This document shows, piece after piece, positions 27,001 to 39,000 of a stretch of DNA of 64,000 nucleotides (positions within the stretch are counted from its first letter, which is position 1; every line of letters begins with the position of its first letter). A program made the translations under genes and the position numbers. The stretch covers positions 11,673,501-11,737,500 of the forward strand of contig NC_092566.1 in the NCBI RefSeq assembly GCF_037975245.1, in the 5' to 3' direction. The notes below the pieces were generated by a model that did no database searches, had not been told where the DNA came from, and was given only the letters and a program-made list of their open reading frames with translations. This stretch comes from Apostichopus japonicus. Taxonomy: Eukaryota > Echinodermata > Holothuroidea > Aspidochirotida > Stichopodidae.

Positions 27001-30000
27001 AGTCACGTACTACTACTAAATTGGAGAGATGGCGCTATTCACAATCTTTCCGATACCATGTCATCTAGTTGCGCATCTGCATTAAAATAATGATGAAGAA
27101 AACATTCTTCAATACTCTGTTGATTCAAATGTCTATTTTACAGTTTATACCTTTAAGGTCTGTGGCAAATATAGAAAATAGCATATAGTTAGGCACAGCT
27201 GGGGAATCAAGAGCAGATTGTGAATAGCGCCATCTCTCCAATTTAGTAGTAGTACGTAACTTTTTAGATGTAGTACACTTCGAATTAGTAGTAGACAATT
27301 TTATACCAAGTTTGGTTACAAACTAAATGTTCTCCATGCTACTAATCTCTGTGGTTCTGCTAATTGGCAACTGAAGAAAATCAGTCTGATGAAGAATTAC
27401 CTTGATCATAAGATTTGCGAGATACTATTCCATGCGTTTGTGACATCAAAGCTTGACTTTCTAAATTCACTTTTATTCGGCCTTCCTGATTCGAACATCC
27501 AAAAACTTCAAAAGATTCAAAACACTGCTGTCCATATTGTGGAAAGGAAGGGAAGAAAATGTCAAAACCACTACTTCTAAAGGAACTTCACTGTCTCCCT
27601 ATCAGCTACAGGATTCAGTATAAACTACCTCTTCTCACCTTTTGTGCTCATCATCTGGAACAGCCTGTGTACCTGTCGCAACTTATCTTGCCGTATATTA
27701 CAACTCGTACACTTCGTTCCTCCAACAAACTGCATTTAACTGTTCCTAAACCACGCTTGAAGACCGATGGTTACAGAAGCTTCGAATACTCTGGCTCTTA
27801 TCTCTGGAACAAGTTACCAGATCACATTGGAACATGCTCTAAACTTTCTACATTCAAAAGTCCAATTAAGACCAATCTTTCACTTGTTCTTTTGTAAATT
27901 AATATGCTTTCTTTGTAAAGCGTCTTGTGACTTTTGTCTACTGATTTGTCGCTATATAAGTCTCATTTATTATTATTATTATTATTACTATTATTATTAT
28001 AAAAAACATCCTAAATTTGGACTCAGGTTGCTCCTGATCAGCATAGTCATGGGTCCTTGTTTGTGGATGCCAAGGAACCCAAGATAATCATTGGTAATGA
28101 AACAATCCCTATACCAACTACCACATTTTAATCCTTCACATTGAAAGCCTGCTCATAGGGAAAGTGAGTTATTGTCATGATCTGATTTTCAGGGATTCCC
28201 CGCAACTTAGACATCAATTTGATATGAGTTTATATTTAGATCCACTTCCTCATAGCTATGTCATACCTATGACATCATTTCTATTACCCACGTAGACAAT
28301 CAGGACAGCTGATTTTCAGATGAGGAAGTAGATAATGTACACTGCCAAAAGTTCCTGTAAATGAAACTGAGTCCAATATCAAAAGCAAAGTTTCCAAATG
28401 CCACTGCCTTCTACCTTACAGCACTTATTAATAGGCGCGTATCCAGGGGGGCGTTGGGGGCGTGTGCCCCCTCCCCGCGGGTAAGAAAAGAGGAGACAAA
28501 GAAAAGAGAGAAAAAAAGGGAAAAGGGGGAAAGAAAAGTGAGGAGGAAGGAGAGGAAGGAAGGAAGAGAGAAGAGAGAAAAGAGAGAAGAAAAAAGGGGA
28601 AAAAGAGGGAAAGAAAAAAGAGAAGGAAGGAGAGGAAGGAAGGAAGGAAAAAGAAAAAGAAGAAAGAGAGAAAAAGGAGAACAGGAGGGAATAGAAGAAA
28701 AATGCCAAGACACCAGGAAGAGAAAGAGGAACAGTGACATAAATACAGCGCTGATCCCTATTATATACACAGGTTAGCCAGTGACAGATTTCGGAAGGGG
28801 CGTGCGCCTCACCCTACCCCTTACACCGACAACTCCATTTTTGACGTTTCCATTTCCTCTCTCACTAATGTCACATAATATACTTAACTTAACTATCATC
28901 ATACTGCTACTCAGAGTTTCACGTGTACGGCTCGCGCACCGATCATCATATATATATATATATATATACTATATATGGTCCATTATTGACGTTTCCATTT
29001 CCTCTCTCACTAATGTTTATATATATATTTATACTATATATGGTCTGTCATACGCGTGGGTGTGTATGGACGCCTTAAACAATGGTGCTATGAAGCCAAC
29101 TGTGGCTGGTCTCGAACTCGACCCAGTCGTCTGAGAACATGATGCATTTCGGTATTAGACCAGGATCTATATGCGAACTGCACTAGACATATGTCCTTCT
29201 ATGCAACACTGCCATTCAGAGATAAAATGTTATACACTCCGACCTGAATGCTAATTGTTACCCCAAACCTAGGACTGTAACTCTTACAATAAATCTAAAA
29301 ATAAATTCCGCATGCGATTGGAGAATAGAGCACATATCCTGTGAATATCATGTAGTGGATCCAAAGGCGTATCATTGCCGGGGGGGGGAACCCATCCGAC
29401 ACTTCTTGAGATTGTTCCCATCTGCATGAAAATGTACGCCCACAACCCTATGCCCCACCCCTCTAATTGCTTCCCGATGAGTAATGAAACTTAATTAAAG
29501 ACCTTCGCCCGTAGTACCAAGACCTTGACAAAATCCGGCAACACACCACTTCATCGATAACAAGTGATCGGGTTGTGTATTAGTGGTGCCTAGGGGTTGT
29601 GCACTGACCTACATGAAGTGTGACCATTCCCGATTTTGAAATTTCCCAAGATCGGGCCCCGAAAAATCCCAAGAATTTTCAAGGACACTGTACTGTATGG
29701 ATATCTAGCAATATCTAGCGAAATCTAGGCATGAAAATCCCAAGATCTTCCCTAAACAAAAGGCAGATAGAGAATCGAAGCCTTCAGTGTGTAATGAACT
29801 TAAAAATTGTCCATCTTTTGAAATGAAAAGAATGTGGGGCATTGCACAATAAACAGATATAAGTTATTTATTTCAGTCTCATTTCAATTATTCAAATTTG
29901 TAAAGCAAACTGCAGATATCACATCATATCAGTGAGCATGAAAATGGCGTTCCACAATGAACAGCCTCCAAACTGTCTATGTTTGTTTAGTTCGGTTTTG

Positions 30001-33000
30001 GAGGAAATATCTGGTATTTTTTCATTTCCTTCAACAAAGTTTTATAGTAGCCGTTATAAGAGATTTTAATATTTGTACACCAATAAATTAACTGTGTCTG
30101 AATTTTGGGAAATTCCCTGACCAACATTCTTCATCATACTTCCCTCTACTTGTGCACTTTTGACCGGTCTGTTAGGGGTTGAAGGCGGTTTGTCTATATT
30201 GGTTGTTCATAAATGAAATTTTGTGCAACATTATGGGTGTTTTGAAGTGAATTTATTCACGAGAACTGTGAATTTTCAATTCTGAACAAATAATGGGCTT
30301 AAAACCTTGAAAAGTGGGGCTGACGGGTATTGTGGACCGCGACGTAGAATCACCTACAAAAGCAATGATCCACAGGAGATGAAGTGTGACTGGTGACAAT
30401 CTTCAAAAAAGTTATGAACGAAAAATACTATTGGGAAATACTCGGTTCTCAGGTAAAAGTGTACATCTGGTTGGTCATTGTCAAGCCCGAGAAGTGCCAT
30501 TTCCGGTGATCTGGGGGGGTATCAAAACCAGAAATTTTCTTGTACGCTGCACGCCAACCAATGGTGGCGCTGTGCTTAGATAGTAATTTGCGCACCCCGG
30601 GTTAGGAAATCCTCCATACGCATCTGATTAAACAGCATAAACAGGAAAGATTGATCTTTGAGATACAAATTTCTTCTTTCTGGGAGCCTTCCTTTCATAA
30701 CTAACATTTACTCTTGGCTTTGAATGCTGAGCAATAGTTGAGATAGCCGTCTAGTCAGTTGTCAATGGTTCTCATTTCTTTTCTTTCTTTTTTGTTGAAC
30801 ATAATCTTTTTCAGATTTCCTTGTAACTTCACCACAACAATGTTAGGGAGGGCATGTACTAATCAACAGGGATAAATCTTACACTCTCAATCTTCAATAA
30901 CATTACCAATTTTGTATGAAAAGGAAAATATGTTAACATAGCAACAATAGTTAAAGTAAAATCACATAGCCCTTGTTTGCAACATTGGTTTTTGTACTTT
31001 TGGTTTCCAGAAAGGGAAAACTATGGAGTCACTTTTACCGACTTTGCAATTGATTGTGAAGGGTACCGTGGCTTGTAAAGTCCGCAATGACTATAACACA
31101 CGGATGGCAAATACAGTACAGTAAATATTACGGTTTGATTCATCCAACATGGAGATATACAGAAACGCTGTACTCAAAGCTGAAGACTTTGTTATTTGGC
31201 CGGTCATGGATAGACCGCCATTTCTCATAATTAACCTTTAAAGGTTGCTATTACTAAACTGTAGGGTCTGCACTGTTTGTCAATGTTAGAAAAACATTCA
31301 ACATGTAGAATAAAATTATCAAAAGAACAAAAAAATTGTACTTGGTACTATTAAATTAGTAAACGTTGATAATATAATGTAGCTAACATGTCTTTAAATG
31401 TTAAAATATGGTGTGTTTGATACAGAAATTGTTACCCCCAATACAAAAGTCCATGTACCTGAATCTTATAAGTCTATAACGACAAAAACTGCTTGCACGG
31501 CAGAAGACGAATAAAGGAACCACAATTTTTTTTTTATATTCTGAAATAAAGACTCATTTGAGTACTCAAAGATGTATATTACATGCCAACCTTACGCATT
31601 ATGAGTAGAACCCCTGGGACAAATCTTACATGGAATGATTTAGTCAGGTCACACATCCGGAGTCTATGCATGCTAAGTTCTTCAATACTTTCATGCAACG
31701 TGATACATCCAAGTATGGGTGGAGCCATTCTTAATTTAATGTAACATACATGCATGCATTATACACACAAGTCAGCATATACACACCCTTACTATTATAC
31801 TGCATAGATTCCCCTTGCCTATAGCAAGAGAAACATTTCTTAGCAGTATATTAGTTTGTATTGAATGTATGAGGCTTAATGTCATACTGATAAGAGATAA
31901 CAGAAAGAGAAAGTCAATACTTTCTTGGTAGTTTGTATTCCATTGAACTACTTGAACATCAAAATGTACTCATATCATGATATGTATTATGGAACAGGGA
32001 ACCCACCTAAAAGGCTTTTGGAAAGTCCCTTCACTAAATGTATGATGTGCATGATACAACACATTAATGTAATACTTTCATGTGATTTGTCCCAGTGACA
32101 AACCTAATATTTACTTTATATTGAACAGTCACTAACAGCAGATCTACATGTACTTACTGTATAATAACCATTACAACCTGGTATACTGTGCCCATACATC
32201 CAAAATGTATTGATACCCACATTAAAAATTATGTTACATTTGGGAGTATAGATCTCTCCTTTCCAAGTCAATGTTGACTTTTGTTCTGCAGTTTGTGTTT
32301 TGCTATTACTCTAATACTGATGTCTAGGTGACTATTAACTCCTGTGAGGGAGGGGGGGGAGGGAGGGGTGGTGGTATATTTCATGGGAACTGAAATTGTT
32401 CAGCAGAACATTAATTCAAATATAAAAGTACATCCTTGAGAATCATACTGTGAGTCATACAGGCTTACAACATGTTTGTATTTATTGAACATATCCTACC
32501 TTGTTCATATACCTTTGCAGACATTGTGTTGAACCATGTGATGGCAACCTTTCACAATGCCTCTCAACTCATCATAAATGGGACCATTCAAATAGGTAGC
32601 ATGTTCCTTTATCTCTAACACTCTAATGCTAACACATTATAGGCTTCTACTCATTGTGGTACTCCTACACACGAAATGTGCGATTGATCCAAGCTTTCCT
32701 TTCTTGAGATATCGTGATTACAAGGTCTTCACATTTTGACCCCTGGTGACCCCAAATGACCTTTGACCTCCACCAAACAATAGGCTTTTTCTACTCAAGG
32801 TGGTACTCCTACACACAAAATATGAGATTGATCCAAGCTTTCCTTCTTGAGATATCGTGTTAACAAGGTCTTCACAATTTGACCCCAGGTGACCCGAAAT
32901 GACCTTTGACCTCCACCAAACAATAGGGTTTTTCTACTCAAGGTGGTACTCCTTCACACGAAATGTGAGATTGATCCAAGCTTTCCTTCTTGAGATATAG

Positions 33001-36000
33001 TGTTTACAAGGTCTTCACAATTTGACCCCTTGTGACCCCAAATGACCTTTGACCTCCACCAAACAATAGGGTTTTTCTACTCAAGGTGGTACTCCTACAC
33101 ACAAAATATGAGATTGATCCAAGCTTTCCTTCTTGAGATATCGTGTTAACAAGGTCTTCACAATTTGACCCCAGGTGACCCGAAATGACCTTTGACCTCC
33201 ACCAAACAATAGGTTTTTCTACTCAAGGTGGTACTCCTTCACACGAAATGTGAGATTGATCCAAGCTTTCCTTCTTGAGATATCGTGTTTACAAGGTCTT
33301 CACAATTTGACCCCTGGTGACCCGAAATGACCTTTGACCTCCACCAAACAATAGGCTTTTTCTACTCAAGGTGGTACTCCTTCACATGAAATGTGAGATT
33401 GATCCAAGCTTTCCTTTCTTGAGATATCGTGTTAACAAGGTCTTCACAATTTGACCCCAGGTGACCCGAAATGACCATTGACCTCCACCAAACAATAGGG
33501 TTTTTCTACTCAAGGTGGTACTCCTTCACACGAAATGTGAGATTGATCCAAGCTTCCCTTCTTGAGATATCGTGTTTACAAGGTCTTCACAATTTGACCC
33601 CAGGTGACCCGAAATGACAATTGACCTCCTCTAAAAACAATTGACTTCTTCTACTCAATGAGGTACTACTACACAAGAAACATGAGATTGGTCCAAGCTT
33701 CCCTTCTTGAGATATTGCGTTTACAAGCAAGGTGTCACACACACACACATTCGCCTGCATGACAACATAGGTTATGATTATCATCGAAACCAAAAAGTGG
33801 TATGTCAAAGAAGGTAGCCTATATCTCTGTAAACATTTCAGGCCATAATTTCAGAATGTAACAGACCAGCACTGTTTACAAACAAGCCTGTGACCATGTT
33901 CATAATATTTTCATTTACTTAGTCCTTGTGAAAGGACTACAATCTAAAACACTTCGAATTGTAGGAACCCTTTGAAAACTGACAGAGGTGACTTAATTGT
34001 TTTCCGGAAAGAAGTCATTTTATACCTGTTTATAATGAAATGCATAATGCTACTTAAAGTGCAATAGTCAACATTTGTGAATCAACAAGGAGTCTCAAGA
34101 AGGTTTTTTGAAAATAAAAATGATTTCGACAATTAATTCAGGAGTTATGAAAGTGACATTCTCCTTGAACTTGGAAAGTATTTTAAACTGTGGAACTTCA
34201 GAATACTTGTTCGGCCTGATGGAGTTGGTGGCATCAAAACTTATGAACTTAAATATCATTCCAAGCCTTCTCTAGAATCAAAACCAACTACAATAGACAT
34301 ATGATTTGTATGAGCATGTGTTCATGAGAAATCTAACTGACTTCACAAAGTGAGGGCTCACTTCTTTATTTTTACAACCACCAGCAGGTATGATACAGAA
34401 ACTCAGCTTAAAGGTAATGTTATCAGTATAACAGTAATATTATGTCAGTATATGATATTATCAACGCTGCAGGGTCTCTGGTGACGCAGATTCACTTTGT
34501 TTTGTAGCATTGCATTATTTGCAGCAATAAATCCTATACTTCACTTGCCTGCTATTAAACCTTTTACTTTAGAGGAGACACTTCATGAGAAAGACCATCC
34601 CATCCAATCCCCAACCCCCCTCCCCCTCCTCAGGGCCCACACTCTCCATCTTTCTTCCTGTCTGGATGAATATCAGTAGAAATAATAAAGCAACAGCATA
34701 TGTAGCTGCATATTTGTTTGTTAAAATGTTATCTACAATCAGGATGTGGGAGTTCATAAATCGGTCTATTCACTTTGCATGGTGTTTACTAAATTACAAA
34801 GAGTAGTTCTGGTGTAAGGATGCATGGATAACAGGTCCTGTACCTAAAATTTATTTTCCAACCATGGTTTAAACGATCAGGTCCTTACAATACTGAAACC
34901 ATAAAACCGGAGAATCCAAGTCACAAATATTACCTGTAAAATGCATAAGAAAGGCTTAAAAAAGTGACTGCTACAGTCTAAACACTGCCAGATTTGTACA
35001 AGTATGTTCATATAAAAGAAGTATTTAATTAACAGGCTAGACGCTATAGATTACAGCCTCTTAATTATGCATAGGCCCTGAAAAAACAGGCCAGCTAAAC
35101 TTGTTGATCCATTGAGGTAAAATTTTGAATGTTTGTTAGATCTTCCGTAATGACAGTTTTTCCCCAAATGATGTTGTGATTCATAATCTACTTTGATCAA
35201 GTGAAAAGAAATTCTTAACCTTACAAATAAAATCTTAAAACCACAAGCCATGGAATGATGGCTTTCTCTTATATATATTTATGAAAGAAATCTTTTTGAT
35301 GGTAGATGAGGACAAATAATCCTCAATTTTATACATAAGTATCCCATAAAGATTTTACAACAAGTTCAAACAATTTTGTAACAGAAAGGATCATAGTATG
35401 GTGCATTTTACAGTAGTTTTTCTTTTTGAAGTATTCAAGTTTTTAATCAGGATATGTCTCTGTGAGTGATGCATGCCAGACATGGTAAAACTTTGTATAT
35501 ATTGCATGTACATCTAGCAAACTGTGTCACACTGAAAAGCCCCATTGAAATTGTTAGTTGAAGAAATACCACACTCAGGTTCAGAGTTACTACTGTAATA
35601 TTGCACATGTTTGTAACATTAAGCCAAGCATTACTACGTACAGTAGGGTATACTGGTTTTGGGGGTACGTAGGCTATCAAATGGGGCATGGTGAGTTGCT
35701 TGCCAAAGCGTCAAGTTCAGTGAACATTTCTTTAAAAAAGAACAGTAAACAAAGCAGCGCATTCTTCTTAGTTTTACTTGCAACGACAAGATTTAGTTAT
35801 TTTAATAACCAAATATATGAGCTGGGGGTTAAAGTATATTTTGTCACATTGACAATTAGATTACGTAAATAGATACCTTTATGTAAACCTGTTTAGGGGT
35901 AAAACTGGTCAAAAATATGCAGCCTTACTCTAGTGGTAGCATCACTCAAGAGTGCAGACTTCAATCTCTGGCAATTTAATTGTGGTGCGTGGCCTTCTCT

Positions 36001-39000
36001 GGGATGAGTATTTGTAAGTTTAGATACACTAGACAACTAGATATTGTGGAAACCCTGAGAGTAGGAAATTGCAATGATCCAACTCATTACCTTATAACTT
36101 GACTCACAGAGGTAAATCTTCCCCAATAGATTTCCTCTCCCATTCTCATATCTGTAATATCTACTTGATAAAACCATGGAGCAGATAACGAAATAGCTCC
36201 ATGTAGCTCCATGATAAAACATAGCCCAGGCCAAATCTCTTATCTAGTAAGATAAGTACTCTTCTAAGTAATGAAGTAAAACCACAAGATTGTAACTAAT
36301 CCAATTTCATCATGGTTGACTGGTATTCATTGCATACACATGTGTTTGAGCCATATATACTACTATGTCATTGCCTTGTTCACACTTAAGAATGCATCCG
36401 TACTTCAAGTCTGCAAGGGTGATTAATACCCTTAGTGTGAACGATCGCGTACTCGTACTTCAAGTCCGCGTGCGTTCTAATCCTCTTTTTGAGGTTTCTT
36501 CGATCCCTATTGCATTCTTAATAGATGTAATGTGATTGGTGGCGGACTATACAGTGACCCAAGATTTCCGGTTAAGTTATAATATTCGCTCTATCCGGTT
36601 GTAACTTGGGGGGTATTTTTGAGTGTGCAGTAGGCATATGGCACAGCGTACAGATCAGTGTGGCATACCCACGTTGTGTTTGTTTGTTCAAGTATCAGAC
36701 CGTTGCCTTTCTTAACCAAAACATTACCTAACAATGCGATGCGTGAACCCATTTCATTTTTCTTGGCACCAAATTCCACCAACACTGCAGAAAAGTATCA
36801 GAACAGATGATTTTTTAATCGGTTGCTACGGCAGTTCCTAAAAGGATAAAACCATTACGTATGGCCTAACTTAGAATGAAGTTACATTAGCCTACGCATA
36901 GTTACAAGGTCTTTAGACCTAACATTAAATGCCTTAGATGTTGAATTAGCCTCAAATACAACATCAGCAGTAAAACAGTGACTAGCAAGACCGTTCGCTC
37001 ATCCATTTGAAGGGTTTGTAGGAAGTTTGAATCTGGGTTAACATGTAATGGTATAGAGTGGTACGGAATATTCATGTGCAATGATTGAACATTCCGGCGC
37101 AGTGGTGTACGGAGTAGTAAGTACCAAATGAGTACAGCACATGTGGCAACGGCAAACCACAGGGAAATGTAAACAGCTGATATGACCTTTTCACGCCTGC
37201 GGAGTATATTAATCTCGCAAGCGGACTTAATACAAAACTCACTCGTTCTTAAATGTGAACGCGTCATGTTCTTAATTGATAATCCTCCTCGCAGACTTAA
37301 TATCAATAATTGCCCTTGCATTCTTAAATGTGAAGGAGGCCGTTGTTCATCACCACAAGTGAGAATGGCTGAGAGAAGATAAATCAACAATGAGTGAAAT
37401 GCAACACTAATAGCAAAACTAGCCAGTTTATTGCATTACTTCAGGGCAACTGATTTGTACCCACAACAGAACTGGGCAATCAATCTTGTAGGTAATTGGA
37501 CCAGGTTTCTGTTGGGAGACTTTCATGTAATGTCTTGACAATAATAAATTTTCAACCATAAATGAAAAGGTTACATGAAAATGACAATCAGACTTACCGC
37601 TCTAGTTAAATCTCTCTCTCCAAATGGTTTCACTGTCACAGTCGTTTTATTTCCTTGTAACTTTGAAGTTCGTGGTAACGTAGCGGGTTGTCCATTGGAT
37701 GAGCCTGGAATCTGTAAAGAGTACACCATGGCCACTTTAAATGCAACAGTCACTTTCACCTTCCAAACAGAGTCATATGGACGAAAAGCTAACTTACGGG
37801 CTGTCAAATTCTCCTCAACTGGAGGAAGCCAAGATGCAAAAAAGTTATTTTTGAATGGCCTGTATAACGGCAGTTTGGTTGCCATTGTTAAATTGTATCA
37901 CCGAAATTTAGCAGAGCTTCACATCCATGATAGCTGTCACTACATGGAGGAGGTGTATGAAACACAGAGAAATAACCAGCTGATATGGACAACGAAAGGA
38001 AGCATTCCTATTCTGCTATGAATATAATGGACTCGCGAAGTTAGCCGTAACAATACCAATGTAATAACACAGATAAACAATGGCTATGCCATTTCAAGAA
38101 ACTTTCCAACCAATATGACTTCCAATGAAAGATATAGATCCGTTGCAGTTCTCAAAATAAGGAACCAACGAGATGGGTATGACAAATATAACACGATAGG
38201 CATACCCAGCTTTCTGACAGAGCACAACAGGTATAGTTTCCTGTCTGTAAGTAACCACTTCCACAGATTTGCGGCAGGTACTCCTTAAAGGGATATAGAC
38301 AAAAGAATCTTAATCAACTAACTTACCAATCACATACAAATTAACTCTGTAATCATACAGTTGATTTCCTTGTTTTATATCTGATTCTGTCACATATGGT
38401 TTTCTTATGTAATTTTCTTTTCTTACCTGAAACCTGTGGACTACAGTAGTTGGCCACCGTAGTTAGTAATGCATAATAATAGGTTAATCTGGCTAAGAAT
38501 GAAACTATGATGGAAGTACAAGAATGTATATGGTACAGTTTGTGTACAAGCATGTCCTGTGCTAATGTGAATTGCTGGATTCAAACACTTTGGCCCATGA
38601 TGTCTTGGTTGAAGGTTAAATAGTAATGTTCAAACAGCTGCAGTTAAAGGGTGTGAAGACTCGCGCACAAAGAAACGTCTAATGCCGGTAATCTGACCTA
38701 GTTTCGAATGAGGTGTAAACAGAAGTGTAAGACACCACCATCGATCCCAGAAAACACACACAGCTTGCTACCGTCAGTAATTAGACACTAGTGTACAGTC
38801 AATACATACAGCTACGGTCAATACCCACAAGACAGTGTACGTAGCAGCGATGGACATCTCAGGTCTAGATAAAAGATAACAAGGTATCACGTTTCATTAC
38901 TATCTGCATTTTGCAGCGACAAGAAGAAAACTTCATTTGCAAGCAACAGAGAGTTAACTTTTTCAGGTCGCAACACGCGGTTTGGGGCAAGTCTTCAATG

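Larger units (their letters stand above)
28428..30630. mobile_element. Possible ~2.2-kb non-autonomous DNA transposon with G-rich ends
   Basis: The left end TAATAGGCGCGTATCCAGGG and the complement of the right end (TAATCAGATGCGTATGGAGG) form imperfect inverted repeats. The left end runs into GGGGGCGTGTGCCCCCTCCC. The right part (about 30485-30585) is clearly related to 58505-58620 (GCCATTTCCGGTGATC / GCCATTTCTGGTAATC; CCAATGGTGGCGCTG / CCAATGATGGTGCTC), so it is a repeat family. No transposase is visible. Confidence 0.45.

Noticed and set aside
26685-27068. 127-codon Thr/Cys/Lys-rich + strand frame
   Set aside because: Translation of the TACTACTACTAATTCGAAG tandem repeat; no independent coding evidence.
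28361-28777. + and - strand frames of 91-138 codons in the purine tract
   Set aside because: Lys/Glu/Arg-only or Ser/Phe/Leu-only translations of a GA repeat.
32640-33745. CRISPR-like array
   Set aside because: Head-to-tail repeats of ~143 bp without distinct spacers, in a eukaryotic intron; a tandem repeat, not a CRISPR.
35925-35980. tRNA or tRNA-derived SINE
   Set aside because: Only weak A- and B-box-like words; no cloverleaf can be drawn and no SINE tail follows.
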